64,000 nucleotides of DNA from Laetiporus sulphureus 93-53 (GCF_001632365.1 NW_024468544.1:287123-351122); one strand, 5' to 3'. Shown: positions 21,656 to 34,175, counted from the stretch's first letter. Program-made: numbers and translations. Notes: a model not told the origin generated them from the letters alone.

Positions 21656-24600
21656 TTATCGTCCCGATGAGCCAAAGCCTTTGGCGCCTCGTATGGTTTG
21701 CTTTGCGAGTGAACTATCTGCTTCAGAAATGATTCCTGGAGCATAACGTTCGCATATGAGTTGTGCGACACAATCGCCTGTCCTGACCTCGAATGGTTTG
21801 CTGGTCATATTAACGAGAAGCACCTTGATTTCCCCTGTGTAATCTGGGTCAATTACCCCTGCTGCGACATCAATTCCTTTGAGGGCTAGCCCACTTCGGG
21901 GGGCCACTTGAATGTATGTCCACTTTGGGGGATCAACTGCGAGTCCTGTGCCAATGAGCATTCTGGAGTGTGGGGGGATATCTATGTCTTGTATGGACTT
22001 GACATCCCAGCCAACAGCTTCTGCAGAACCCTTGTAGGGTGCTCGGGCATTGGGATGGGTGCGGAAGAAGAACATGAATTAATCAGGGTGGTTGGACAGA
22101 GCAATTTTGTGTGCTTTGTGTGTTCGCGGCTTTGCTTTTGGAGCATCTGGGTGTGTCTTGTGGAATTCCTCTATTTTGTCTTTGACGTTTGTGAGGTTTT
22201 CCAATGGTTCCCAAGTATTATCGCTGTGGTCATAGTCCAACCATTTCATGAGATACTGGGTTTTGTTATACCTGACTCTTGAGTCCAGGATGTCCTCTAC
22301 ATCTCATTCTTCCTCTCCGTCAATGATGACTGGGGGGTTAGGGGGAGGTACGCGTCCAGGGATAGAGTCTTGATGGAACATTATAAGCTTAGAAGCATGA
22401 AACACGGGATGTATCTTCATGTCCGCTGGTAGTTGCAGTTTGAATGATACGATTCTGATCTTTTCGAGGATCTTGAATGGCCCATAGTTTTGAGTCGCTA
22501 GCTTTTGGCTTTTGACTTTGATGTGGAGGTCTTTTCCTCGAATAAGCACTTCGTCTCCTACTTTGAAAGGGACATCCTGCTTTTTAAGGTCGAAGTACCA
22601 TTTCATTTTTTCTGCTGCTAATAACAAGGCGGCACGAGCTTGTTCCTGTGCTTGATCGCAGTTGTGGAATAGGTGTTCCAGGTATGGGTGTTGTATCCCT
22701 TCCAGTACATCTGGTGTCATGCGGGGGTGTCGACCATGCTCGATGAAGAACGGGGACAGACCAGTTGATTCTGAAGCTTGATTGTTGTAGGCGAATTCCG
22801 CTGTCGGCAATAGTATAGCCCAGTCAGTTTGCCGGTAATTGCAGTACATGCGCAAATACTGCTCCAGAATCTGATTGACTCGTTCGGTCTGTCCATCCGT
22901 TTCAGGGTGATAAGCTGTAGACATCGTAGATTTAATGTGAAGTTTCTGGCAGAACTCCTGGAATGGTTTGGCTGAGAACTGTGTGCCTCTATCGGATATG
23001 ATCTGCCGGGGAATTCTGTGGAGTTTGAATACTTCAGTATAGAAAATTGATGCTACTTGAGATGCTGTCACCATGTCGTCTACTGGGTAGAAGTGTGCAT
23101 GTTTGGTGAATCTGTCGATGACTACCAAAATAGCAGTCTTCTTTTCCCCCCTGTGGTCTGGGCTTGGTGGTAGCTGTGTAATCAGGTCACAGGTAACCAT
23201 TTTCCAAGGCCCTTCTATACTGGGTTAGGTTGAAGTAGTCCGTAAGGCTTCTGCTTGCTCGTCTTGTTTCTTTGACAGGTTACGCAGCCTTGGACGTACT
23301 TCTTAACATCAATGGTGAGCCCTGGCCACCAATAATTCCTGCTAATCAGTTCTTGCGTCTTCCATCATCCGGGGTGTCCGGCCGTGGAGATGTCATGGTG
23401 TAGCTTGATCAGCTCATTCCGCAGCATAGAGTCCTTTGGAACGTAGATCTTTCCTCTTCTGAGCAACAATCCATGCTCGAAGTTCCACTCTTGGAGGTCT
23501 TTTCCGAACTCTCGCTTGCCAGTTTTTAGTAGGTGCTGGTAACCTTTGGTCATTTCGTCATCTTGCAGTGCCAATTTCACTCTTTCTAGAAGTTTTGCAT
23601 CGTCAACTTCGGAGGAATGAGTGGCTGAGATCGCATGGATGGCAAAGTATTCGGGTCGAAGCAAAGTTTGCCCTGAATTGTCATTGCTCACCCCCTTCTC
23701 ATGATCTGGCCTCCTGAACAGAGGATTGGCACACATCATCGTCTTTCCGGGGTGGTGATGGAAAATAAAGTTAAATCATGTAAGGTAAAGTGACCATCGA
23801 GCTTGTCATCTGGTCAGTGTCTGAGCTTGTCAGAAATAGGTAAGATTAAGATGATCCGACCATATCTCAACCGGGTGCGGGTGTCCTTCAAAGTATTGCC
23901 TATATTCTTCCAATGCCCGAATGATAGCTAGCATTTCCTTGTCGTAAATCTCATAGTTGCGCTCGTGTTCATTGAGTGACTTGGAATAATAAGCGACAGG
24001 ATGCCAGAGTTCATCTTCTCCCAACTGTTCAAGGACTGCACCTGTGGCAAAGTCCGAGGCATCTGTCTCTAGTCTAAAGGGACGGATTGCGTTGGGGAGT
24101 GCTAAGATTGGGGCGGAAGTGAATGCAGTTTTGAGGGCCTCGAATGCCTTTTGTTGAGGGTCTTCTCATTTCCATGGTGTGTCCTTACGTGTTAATAGAG
24201 TCAAGGGTCGGGTCATCGATCCAAAATCCTTGATGAATTGTCGATAAAAATTTGCCAGACCAAGGAATGCTTGTACTTGCTTTACCTTGGTGGGCACCGG
24301 CCATTTGAGCACGCCGTCGACCTTCTCTGAGTCCATCTGTATCGACCCTTTGGAGATTATGAGTCCGAGAAACTTGACGAAAGTGGTCGCAAAGTGACAC
24401 TTTTCTGGTTTCACGAACAGGTCATTGTCTTGGAGTCGTTGTAGAACCTCTTTGGTCAGACGGTCGTGTTCCTCCTGGTTATCCGTAAAGATGATGATGT
24501 CATCTATATAGACTGCCACCTTTCCAGTGCAGATGAGATCACCTAGGACGTCATTCATCATGGCCTGGAAAGTGCTAGGAGCATTACAGAATCCAAAGTA

Positions 24601-25764
24601 CATTACAGTGGGTTCAAATAACCTTCTATGGGTAATGAACGCTGCTTTTTCTTCATCTCCCTTGTGAATGCATACATTGTTGTCCCCCCATCTCAGGTCT
24701 AGTGTAGTAAATATACTAGCCCTTGAGAGTCCGTCAATGAGATCGTTGATTCGGGGGAGTGGGAATTTGTTCTTCTTGGTGACGCTGTTTAACGCCCTGT
24801 AGTCTTGGACTAGTCTAAGAGAGCCATCCTTCTTTTTGACGAAAAATACCGGAGCGGCATAAGGGGATTTAGATGGTCGAATGCAGCCCTTGGCTTGTTC
24901 GCTGTCAATCCATTCATCGAGCGAGTCCTTCTCTCGTAAAGACATAGGGTATACTTTTGCCGGCCTTGGGGTTGCCGTGTCTGGGACAAGATCAATTGCG
25001 TGATCGTAGGGCTTACGCGTCGGCATTCTTTCTGAGCTCTTCTTCGAGAACACATCCCCAAATTGATGAAATTCTGGAGGGACGAACTTGGAGCAATATT
25101 CTTTGTCCTGTGTCTCTTCTGCCGGCTGTTCTACCAAATGCTCCTTTACCTTCTTGCTTATACCTAGGATGTCGTGCACCATGTTACAAAGATCCTGATC
25201 TTGCAAGTCTATCCAGTTGATGAAGTCATCTTCCTGATCTCACCCGTCATCCATGTGTATGTCGGAAAGAATTGCTTCATCCTCGAGTCGAGGTTGCGAT
25301 AGAAGGTTGACTTCTTCCTCACATACTTTGACTCATTGCTTCCTCGTGTGTCTGCATCTTGAGAACGTGACCTCTCTGTGTTCACAGTCAACTCGGAGGT
25401 TGTGTTCTTATAGAAATTTCATGCCAAGGATCATTGACATGCGTCCAAGGTTAGTGATGAGCAAACTCTCGGTTGATCGGTGCCCCCCGATTAAGATGCT
25501 TGTGACTACACGATGAGTAATCGCACCACCCTTGTTGGGGCTGGCGTCTGCGTTGAGGATTCAGATTTCATGGTTTAGAGGTATCATCTTAAACCCATGC
25601 TTCTCAGCGAATCTTTGGTCGATATAGCAAGAGAATGCTCCAGAATCCAATAGTGCTGTCGTCTGGATTTCCCGTGATACGAATCTTATTGGCAATTCGA
25701 TTGAATGTTTAGAAAAACCTGCAGATGCAATATATAGATAGTCGCTAGGTACATTCATTTTCAC
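21656..25764 (-). pseudogene. element B pol with C-terminal chromodomain and dUTPase
   Basis: Start at ATG 25764, 41 bases after the gag stop. Protease TTALLDSGAF; stop at 25561-25563. RT and start of RNase H are open from 25206 to 24166 with LRLVQDYRALN, YFGFCNAPSTF and YIDDIIIF. RNase H ends near 23830. Integrase: HHDISTAGHPG then a stop (23362), then an open core 23200-22304 with VVIDRFT, SDRGTQF and QTERVNQ (D, D35E). Then GPFKILEKI, a chromodomain (22300-22130) and dUTPase 22075-21656: [46 protein letters not shown]. dUTPase removes dUTP and would limit uracil in element cDNA. dUTPase-bearing Metaviridae have been described in basidiomycetes. Confidence 0.93.
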
Positions 25765-25805
25765 GGTACTAATACAATCGTCCTGAAGTGTGACACCAGA
25801 CTCGT

Positions 25806-27633
25806 CTACACTTCGTACTGAAAATCCTCTGAAAAATTGTCTATCTCGACGATTCCCGCATTGGTGTCCTTGACTGTAGATGTCGATGCTATTGATGCTG
25901 TGTCCGAGCTTTTCACCTTGCCTTTGCCTTTGCTGGACGGTGGAGTATTCGAAGTGGTGCTCATCCCGTGAAGTGCAGCAATTGCTTGCTCCAATGCCGC
26001 AATTTGAGGTGATGTGTCCGAGCTACCTTCTTCTTCCACCTGCCGCACCTTAGTCACTTTGCCCTTTCCCTTGTCCTGCCATGGGGTAGATTGGGTTTGA
26101 AACTGCTTTCCCTTATACTCTGGCTTGGGGGAAGGGCACCGCTTTCCTCATTCGTAGGCATGCTTTCTGCAAAACAAGCATAGCTTGTTTGCCAGCCACC
26201 TGTCTTGTTCTGGGAAAAGTTCGTGGGCGATTCGTGTGCTGGTGTCCATTGCGTTAGGGTCCCTAGGAGCAGTCGCCTTGGTTGCCATAGTTTGTCCGGT
26301 AGACTTGTTGCCCGAAATCTGCTGGAGATGTTTGATTTCAACCTCTAGGCAGAATTCAAGGTAGTCCATCCAAGTGGTTGGGATCTTGAAGGGATCTAAA
26401 GTCTCCGTGACTGACATGACCGTCTGAATGTGGGCCGACTGCTGCTCCCTGATTTTGACAATTAAATCTTCATCGAAGTATCCTGATTTGGGGGTGTAGG
26501 CCCTGAAATTCTCCGCGAAGGCAATCATCGTCTTGTGGCGGATTGCGCAGTGTGCATCTAGCAACGATTGTGCTGTGTGCTTGGGGTCAAGTGTCTTGTA
26601 TGCCATCTCCAGTTTCCTGGTGTATTCTGCCCATGTGCCAACATCTTGTCTGGAGGCGAGCTTGATTGCATACTCTTTCATGTATAGAGCTGCTCCGCCT
26701 TCTAGATGTGCGTTGGCCTGCCGAATTTTGTCCTTGTCATCATTTGTCCTTGTCATCGGTGAAGTGGTTGTAATCGAGCCAGATGAGGAGGTTCATGAAC
26801 CAAGTCTCGAAATTTTCCGATGATTTCCTTCCCGAGTATTTGGGTGGATTGGGGAGCTTAATTCGGCGAGGCGATTGGCTGGATTGGTTGGCCGGTTGTT
26901 GGATACCTTGGGGAGGCACGTTGATAATGGCATTATTGAGTCGAGACTCTAAGCCAACGATGTAGGTAGTGGTCTTCTCTTGTGCCTCCTTCAGGACAAC
27001 CATGTTGCCGTAAACGGCATCCATCTGGCCCTTTACTTCATCCTTGTAATCCTCGAAGTTCTTGCAGATTGCTTGGGCTTCAGCTGTCAGACTGTTATTT
27101 GACTTGATGAGCCATTCGTTGTCAGCAGAGAGGGTGCCGATCTGGGCTCTTGCAGTCCTTAGCTGGTCTCACATTTCCACCACCATTATTTCGACGTGGA
27201 TGCGGGCCAGGATCTCTTCTTCCAATGAGGCCACCATGCGCTCATGACGTTCATCCATTTTTTGACGTAATGCTTCATACGAGCTTATGACATCTCTCAT
27301 GATGAACGCTCACACCACATTCATTGTCCATTCCTTGACGTTGTTTGGGATGGTGTTGGGTGCAGCGGCGTCTGCGGCTTCCTCGATTGTTGCGTAAGGG
27401 ATTCCCTGCCATTCTCAGGTCTGAGGTGTTGTGAATTCTGGCAGGGCGGTGGGCGACGGGTTTCTGACTACTCCCGACGCCTTGGACGTGCTGCTAGTAT
27501 GGGGTTCATCTGCAGGGGCAGCTGGTCCTGCTTCCGATGGTGTAGAAGGGGCATTACTCCTCCAGGGGTCCGTCGGTTCACTTGTGGTGTGTCCTCCTGG
27601 GAACGCAATGCCTCTAAGGTTATACTGAGACAT
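25806..27633 (-). pseudogene. element B gag
   Basis: Starts MSQYNLRGIAFPGG at 27633 and ends FSEDFQYEV-TAG at 25806. Ser/Pro-rich leader, coiled coil (about 27280-26920), Gag core with FETWFMNLLIWLDYN and AEYTRKLEMAYKTLDPK, and the Cys/His cluster LCLFCRKHAY near 26165. A stop at about 27415 and frame problems near 26745 (a small duplication of CATCGGTGAAG/ CATCATTTG-type sequence, DKDK) and 26145 break it. Confidence 0.85.
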
Positions 27634-27696
27634 GGGAATCGATGTTGAAGATAGTGGGAAAGAGGTGACGGAGAGTGTGTTCAAAATGGTGAGCTT

Positions 27697-28122
27697 TTAC
27701 TGGAGCTGATTATTGGCTCCCGGTAATTGTGCTAGTTCGATGACACGATTCCTTCGTGCTGCAGCTTCTTCTAGCCTTGTTGGGCGAGGGTGTCTTTGTT
27801 TTGGAAAGTCTCTGTACCAGTTTGTCCAGAAGAGTTCTTTGTCTTCTTGATACAACCGAGCAAGACGTTCCCAGTAAGCGTTTTCTATCCACTCGTGGAC
27901 TGGATCGATTATCTCGATGTCTGTTTCAATGAGTCAGAAAGGTGTGTGCAGGGTGACTCGACGTTCGATGTCAACCGGGTAATGATAAAGCGGAATGGAT
28001 CGCTCTGATAGTAGGGGTTGATAGATGAAGTACCCCGTGCACACCAGATAATGATAGAGGTCGGTGATGTAGTGCTCGACCACGTAGTTTCTGAATATAA
28101 AACTGACTTGATACCGGGGCAT
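27697..28122 (-). pseudogene. element B ORF2
   Basis: 141 codons from MPRYQVSFIFRNYVVEHY to NNQLQ-stop, one in-frame TGA near 27933. Shares with A and C the FIYQPLL segment, the RLYQEDxE segment and the W-RDFP/W-EDFP motif, but is 12 codons shorter at the C terminus. Ends 63 bases before gag. Confidence 0.7.
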
Positions 28123-28161
28123 GAAACTGCTGATACAGTAGTACAAAGATGTTTACTGATC

Positions 28162-28941
28162 CTAGTAGGGCCAGTAGCACGACTCCTTCTCAAACCTCAC
28201 AATGTCTCTCCTCACGCGTTCCTGCTCCTTATTGATTCCTCTGAACGAAATCTTCCCTAGTCCCACACAAAGCTTGATAGCGATGCATCTATCGATGAAC
28301 GTGAAGTCGTCACCTCATCCAATCCTCTTGTTTAGTGCTCCTAGATGTCGCAGAATGCAATCGCGACACTGAATCTGTGCTTCTGTGAATTTGGCAGTGA
28401 TGTGGGGCTGCTGCAAGACTTTGTAATGCTGAATAGTAGCGTATACAGTCGGCGCAATGTTCTTGGGAAGTGTTCCTTTGGGATTTTCGTGGATTCCACG
28501 AGGGTGATAGTCCTGAGAGAGGGCGAAAGCGAGTACGGCAGTGGCGTCATCGTTAGACCACCAGTAAGGTTTGTAAATGGGGACGGATGGGTCAGATGCG
28601 TCTCTGGGAATTGCTTCGGCCCACGAGCTGACCTTAGAGTGAAGTTTCTGTAGGTCTGAGCGAGGGTCGTTGGGCTTTGCAATGAGTAGGTTGCTTGCTG
28701 TTAGACGATGAGTGCGTCTGGGGTCACGACTGTAAGGGTGATAACGTCCGTTGGGCAGAACGATCCCGTTGTGTACTTGAGGCGCTTTACCGGTTGATGC
28801 AGCGCTGTTCCTTTTGAAGGAAGGAAGCGGCTTAGGCGGTAGAGGCGACGTGGAGTGGTATGAAGGAAGTGGTGTGAAAAAAGCCCTGCCCAGGGCAGAT
28901 GTATCTCTGGGTGAAAATGCGCGGCTAACAGTGTTAGACAC
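28162..28941 (-). pseudogene. element B ORF1
   Basis: 259 codons from MSNTVSRAFSPRDTSALG to ESCYWPY-stop, in one frame with a single internal TGA at 28315-28317. This is the least damaged copy of ORF1. The N-terminal 80 residues are Ser/Pro/Arg-rich; the rest is likely folded, with GIHENPKGTLPKNIAPT, AKFTEAQIQCRDCILRHLG and DFTFIDRCIAIKL. No known domain recognised. Ends 39 bases before ORF2. Confidence 0.75.
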
Positions 28942-28960
28942 TTGGTAGGGGCGTAAAAGG

Positions 28961-29239
28961 TCAGTCTTATTCTAATGTCACGGCATGCCAATGACAAAGA
29001 TAGACAACCAAAAATAGGGTCCCCTTGAGGGCCCCCTGGCTAAGAGCCTACAGCGACGAGCTGTGGCGATACGACGTGCCCACTAACGAGGCCTGGTAGC
29101 TGGTCGCAGAGCAAGACTTACTGATGAGGCTAGAGGCGCTATCACACAAGTGAGAATGCAATAGAATGTATAGCACACTGAGAGTGTCTGGTAAGACCCC
29201 TCTGTGATGGTAGTGGTGGACGAAGGAGAATAAGACTGA
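28961..29239 (-). promoter_or_regulatory. self-priming pair of element B
   Basis: On the minus strand the 13-mer AGAATAAGACTGA (28973-28961) follows the 5' LTR by two bases and is the exact reverse complement of TCAGTCTTATTCT inside the LTR (29239-29227). The LTR site is about 33 bases downstream of TATATAAGG, the place expected for the RNA 5' end. Confidence 0.78.
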
Positions 29240-29633
29240 GGTCTCCTCCTTGTCTCGCTGGTCCTTATATACATGATTGCCTAGCTACTATACAGTACTA
29301 TGTAAGTGAGTCACACGCTACTCTACTGGTCAGTGCTACAATCGTACGACATGTCCCAATTATCCTGATTGGCTGCCTAATAATAGCTCACGGAGACGGA
29401 GCTCCTCTTGAGCACGCAATATGGCGTCATGGCGATTGCGACATATGACACCATGCCGAGGAGTTTGGTGTCACGTGACAATGCCGAGAGAGATTCGAGG
29501 TCATGTGACTAGATGCCTTTTATCTTATCTCTCATTAGGTCACGTGACTTCTTGTTCGACGCGAAATGATGAAAATAATATGCTTCTAATAGCATTCGTT
29601 CCTATAATGACTTGTCAGGTAAAAACTGTGACA
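28976..29633 (-). repeat. 5' LTR of element B
   Basis: 658 bases, same TGTCA/TGACA ends as the 3' LTR. Contains three GTCACRTGAC sites and the TATATAAGG promoter on the minus strand. Confidence 0.93.
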
Positions 29634-29638
29634 GACGC

Positions 29639-30087
29639 CATATTGCATGCTCAAAGAGGAGCTCCATCTCTGTGAGTTATTGTTAGGTCAACCAATCAGG
29701 ATAATTGAGACAAGTCGTACGATTGTAGCATGTCCAGTAGAATAGCGTGTGACTCGCTTATGTAGTACTATACAGTAGCTAGACAATCATGTATATAGGG
29801 ATCAGTGAGACAAGGAGAGACCCTCAGTCTTATTCTCCTTCATCTACCACTACCATCACAGAGGGGTCTTACCAGACACTCTCAGTGTGCTATACATTTG
29901 CATTCACTCTCATATCTGTGATCGCGCCACTTGTCTCACCAGTAAGTCTCACCTTGCAGACAGCAAGTCAGCCTCGTCAGTGGGCATGTCATATTGTCAC
30001 AGCTCATTGCTGTAGACCTTTACCCAGAGACCCTCAAGGGGACTCTTATTTTGGGTTGTCTATCTTTGTCATCGACATGCCGTGACA
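29639..30087 (+). repeat. 3' LTR of element A, right part
   Basis: Follows the second GACGC (29634-29638) and ends CCGTGACA at 30087; 209 plus 449 bases give a 658-base LTR. CCGCT (30088-30092) follows as the right target duplication of A. Confidence 0.93.
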
Positions 30088-30905
30088 CCGCTTCACAAAG
30101 CCAGTGGTATCGAATGTTGAGGTGCCAGACCCGAGTGAAGTTGGCAGAGCATTTCGCCAGGCTCTCGCCACTCGTATTATTCATTCTGAGGCTGACAGAG
30201 AGAGAAATAGGGACATATATATCACCCATCAATTTCTCGATCCACATCGCCATCTGCCCCACATGCACTGCCACAATATACTCTGCCTCAGTAGTGGATA
30301 GGGTGACCACATTCTGGTGACAGGAGCTCCATGTAACAGAACCGCCGACCATCACCATGATGTGCTCCTGCGTCGAATGTCCCATGTCTGTGCAGTCGGA
30401 ATAAGATAAGTCAGAGTAAATCAGAGGCTGGAGGGTGGCACGTGCATGGTCTGAACTGTAGTAGATAATGCCATAATCGATGGTCCCTTTGATGTATCAA
30501 AGAACCCGCTTCAGTGCACATCAGTGAACGATCCCAGGGTTGGCCATGTAGTGACTCAGTAACTGCACGGGATAGGCCAGGTCTGGTTGAGTGGTGACTG
30601 ACAGATACATAATGACACTAAGTGCCTCACAGTAAGGCACAGTCACCATCGTGAGTGCCTCATCCAGCATCACCTGTGTGGATGCTTTAGTGAGTTTCAT
30701 ACCCAGTTCCAATGATGTGGCCATGGGGTTCGAGTCCTGCATATTGAAACGTGCCAGCACACGTTGCACGTATGCTTCCTGAGTAAGTCACAAGGTACCA
30801 TTAGCCCGATCATGTTCAATCACCACCTCAAGCATGTACTTCAACTCTCCACCTCCACTGAGCTTGTACCATGCCGCCAAATCCCCACATGTAACTGCAA
30901 GACCC
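30088..30905 (-). pseudogene. copia-1 RT C-terminus and RNase H (right part of the split element)
   Basis: Read on the minus strand: GGGELKYMLEVVIEHDRANGT, LTQEAYVQRVLARFN, then YLSVTTQPDLAYPVQLLSHY, then RNase H with VTWSSCHQNVVTLSTTEAEYI and HLNIRYHWLCEAV, cut at 30092 by element A. This is the usual order of a Ty1/copia pol end. Several stops and shifts (for example near 30500 and 30795). Homology starts at about 30905; the whole upstream part of the element is missing. Confidence 0.85.
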
Positions 30906-30909
30906 AGTG

Positions 30910-31210
30910 ATGTCAGTTATAGAGGATAATCAGTTGCACAATAATGTTGCCTAAAAGGATTATCACCTATACAATATTCTGGCTCATATTGTTTATCCAG
31001 TCACTAATCAGATGATTATCCTTGATAATCCTACTGCATTTAGATTAATCCTTCCATTGCATATGTTGATCCTGCATTTATCCACAGATAATCATGGATA
31101 ATCCTGCCATTGCACATGTTGATCCTGCATTTATCCACAGATAATCATGGATAATCCTGCTATTGCACATGCTGATTTTACATTTATCTAGAGATAATCA
31201 TGGAATTCCT
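30910..31210. repeat. GATAATC-rich block with 53-bp tandem repeat (left)
   Basis: GATAATCC/GGATTATC words occur about ten times in both orientations. Inside, a 53-base unit starting CCATTGCATATGTTGATCC repeats at 31054, 31107 and 31160. It starts where copia-1 is cut off. A similar word-rich block lies at 45548-45900. Confidence 0.75.
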
Positions 31211-32131
31211 TCTCATAGTGAAGAATCATGAGACCAACATTGAGTCATTCTTGCTAAGCATATGAACCAGCTTAAATAAGAAAATCATTAAACCATTTAA
31301 GGACAGACTCTTTTGCTCTTCCTAAGCTCATCCAAGATAATTATCATAAAGTAGCCAAGGTAAAGAAAAGACACCCAGCCATATCCACACAGATGCACAG
31401 ATGGTCCTCACTATTCCTGTGGCCATGCCTCATGAAGAACAGCCCAGTCAGTATGATGTATGCCAGGACCACGAATGCAATCAGGATAATCGTCAGTGGC
31501 TGCATCGATGCGTAAACGGTCACACGATCACCGATGAGCCACCAGCTGAAGTTCCTCATGGCCAATGTGGCCTTCGCTGACCAAGTGTTGCTTGAGGGTT
31601 GTGGTGGGCCATTTCTGGACACACGAGAGACCTGCTCAGTGGTGGACTGGATGCCGATGGAGATGTCGCAACACATCAGATATTCTAAACGTGACATCAT
31701 CTGATATCTGTGGACTCAGGCAGAATGAGACATATGGATAGTGAAGGCATCAGCTCATCTTACTTTGCCAATCATGCGACTTCTTCTACATCAATCTCGC
31801 TGAGGAACATCACCACAATTGGAGGTGGCAAGCTGAAGATTGGGAAGATGGCATGAAAAGTGGGTGGTTTTGTTGGGCTATGCAATGACACCATGCAGTC
31901 AGTATGAGTAAATGAGCAGAGAAGATAACTGCAGCACTAAGCAGACACTAGCTATAGCTTCGATGCACATCAGGCAGAAATGGATGGTGGCTATGGACGA
32001 GTCCATTTTGAATACAGTAGAGATCGACGAGAGCTTGTAAGGGAAGCGAGAATATAAATGGTGAACGGGACATAGCGAGAAGGCACCTTTATCAGCACTC
32101 CAAATCACTCACACCAGCAAAGCCGACTCAC
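31211..32131 (-). other. unrecognised sequence with two membrane-like open frames
   Basis: Two minus-strand frames (31700-31344 and 32108-31899) each hold one strongly hydrophobic segment (TIILIAFVVLAYIILTGLFF; IHFCLMCIEAIASVCLVLQL). No family recognised. They follow the donor site where the Mei2-like gene breaks off, so part could be foreign sequence joined there. Coding status is doubtful. Confidence 0.25.
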
Positions 32132-34175
32132 CATTCTTGAAGTCCATCTGCAAGTACGAAAAGTCGATCCACCACGGGCACACTTTTTCGATGAATGCCT
32201 TCAATTCCTTGTTGCTCATCTTGTTCAGCATGTTCTTGATCATCACCGTCGTCCGCATGTCCTTCCCCTGCTCGATCGCCTCAATATTCAGCTGGTTCTT
32301 CTCCACAATGCCTGAATCTGCATTTTCACATCTGCTTGAGTATGTGTGACCACCGATAGTCAGCGAGGGCTCCAAGGAGCTGCCGTACGAAGTGGCCGAC
32401 TGGGGGACAGGTGCATCAGGACTATAAGCTGACCTCCCAAATGGGTCCTCCTCAGTGGGACCCCATTCCATCTGCTCATCTTGATGTTGATACATTGAAG
32501 AGAAGCCCTTCTTCGGCATCAAGGAAAGAGCCTGCGAGTGATGGTGCAATACTCGTGGGGAGGGGAGCAGATAGTACTCAACCGTTGGTGCTGCCGGAGC
32601 ACTGAATGCTCATTGACCCTTGGTACTCATGTGTCCATCAGAACCATATGCTGGGTACTGAGCATGGGGCATGGCCTGCGCATACAAGTACTTCTGCAGA
32701 GAGTACACAGAGGTTGACAAACCACCATAGCTAGAAGCATACGTGGTTTCCTGAGTCTGGTACTCTTCAGATGTCTCTGCATCATCATAACTAGACTGCT
32801 GAGCCTTCACGATGTCATCGGAGCCTATGCTGATGCTCCTTGATCAGGAAGAAGTCTGAGGTGACACAATACCTACTGGGCACTTTGGTCAGAACTATAA
32901 AAATGAGCATTCGAAGGATCGTACCTTGCCAACAGCGTCGAAAAATAAGTCATTCGACACTCGCCTGCTATGCTCTTGAGGTGACTCCCTTTCCCTCCAG
33001 ATCCTATGAACAGCATTAGGCACACCCATATTCTTCCTCGCACTGACACTACATGGATGAACTACATTCATGAAACGATTGAGACAACCTGTCCATGTCC
33101 AGTGGGCAATCCTACACATACCTTTGGTGCAATGCAACTCCCTGTCTGCCTGCTGCTGCAAGTTTTGACACATATCCACATGCAAACATGCAACATCAGC
33201 AGCCTCTGAGTGGTCAGACTGGCTGGGCTGCTGGGCTGGAATGGATCCTCAAGCGAGGAGCATGGGAAGGACTGAATCGTCTATGCATCCTTCTTTGTCA
33301 ACAGCGGAAGATGGACACCAAGGAAAGTGTGATCGTGAAGAGCGTGGTACCCATTGGCTGCATCACGCGCATCATAGTACTCAATCTGGAAATTCTGAGA
33401 TAGGAAAAAAGTTGAGTATGCATCCAAATTAATGGCTTCCAAGAATACACACTTGTTCCTGCAAGTCAACAGCCTTGTGCAACATCAGCTTGCTGAAGGA
33501 AGCCAAGACATTCTGCAGCACAGCAGACTGGAAGTGGTGGTCTGCAACAGACACATAAAGTGTTCCGTCCATCTCATCTACAAACACTGACTTCCCAATG
33601 ACCTGCACATATCGCTCGTATCAGCCGACCAGGGAGCGTGAAAGGTTTAAAAGAACCTACCCTCTCGATTTGCTCAGTGCTCACATATTTCACAGTGAGA
33701 TGCATGTCCTCCAGTCTGGGTATTGCCTGGTTAGCAATGAGACTGCACACCCAGGTCACGTGGCAGATATCGTAATATACAAAAATAATGATGCTGTGGA
33801 ACTCTTGGAAGGGGACCCAAATGCCCTTCACATCACTAGTGGGCACAAATGCCTCTTGCAGGTCTGCTGAGGAGGCATTCAAGGGAACATCATGGACCCA
33901 CCAACACATGTAGTCAGTAAACTTTGATCAGTAGGAATAAATCATCACAAAATACGAACCAGTAAAAAACCACTCACATCAGCATCACTGTGTTCTTCAC
34001 CAGGTTTCACATTCACCACAAAGGTGGATTCACTGACCGAGCCAACCTTGTGCTCCTCCCTCGGGGTGATATTCATGCTCGTCAATCTCGAGATCAACAC
34101 AGACACTGCATCCGTGCCATCCTGCACCGCCACATACTCTCCATCCACATCCAATGAGAAGCTCTGCATACTCAT
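32132..34175 (-). pseudogene. Mei2-like RNA-binding protein, 3'-truncated
   Basis: Mei2-type proteins bind RNA through RRMs and act in fungal meiosis. Exon 1 is 34175-33978 (66 codons, donor GTGAGT). Next exons give an RRM-like block (SSADLQEAFVPTSDVKGIWV, about 33900-33660), a second one (IGKSVFVDEMDGTLYVSV, then IEYYDARDAANGYHALHDH, 33600-33284) with a stop TAG at 33281-33283 where homologues continue. Gln/Tyr-rich linkers follow, then the Mei2-specific C-terminal RRM: NQLNIEAIEQGKDMRTTVMI, KNMLNKMSNKELKAFIEKVC, FSYLQMDFKNG (32340-32132). The GTGAGT donor after FKNG is kept, but the exon that should begin CNVGYAF is not found downstream. Nonsense plus truncation indicate a pseudogene. Confidence 0.8.

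Larger units (their letters stand above)
20990..29633 (-). mobile_element. Ty3/gypsy chromovirus element B, nested in element A
   Basis: 8644-base minus-strand element with 3' LTR 20990-21637 and 5' LTR 28976-29633, target duplication GACGC. It has the same parts as A. It is the best preserved of the three: RT active site YIDD and integrase D, D35E are intact, and the dUTPase has all five motifs. In-frame stops (for example 23362-23364, 25561-25563, 28315-28317) still block expression of full proteins. Confidence 0.95.
12828..30087 (+). mobile_element. Ty3/gypsy chromovirus element A, interrupted by element B
   Basis: The plus-strand element runs from 5' LTR 12828-13477 to 3' LTR 20781-20989 plus 29639-30087, with element B inserted in the 3' LTR. 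The LTRs start TGTCA and end TGACA. Order of parts: LTR, self-complementary primer site, ORF1, ORF2, gag, pol (protease, RT, RNase H, integrase, chromodomain, dUTPase), purine tract AAGGGGG, LTR. Many in-frame stops and shifts (for example 16013, 17503, 17872, 18200) make it non-functional. Without B it is about 8.6 kb. Confidence 0.93.
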
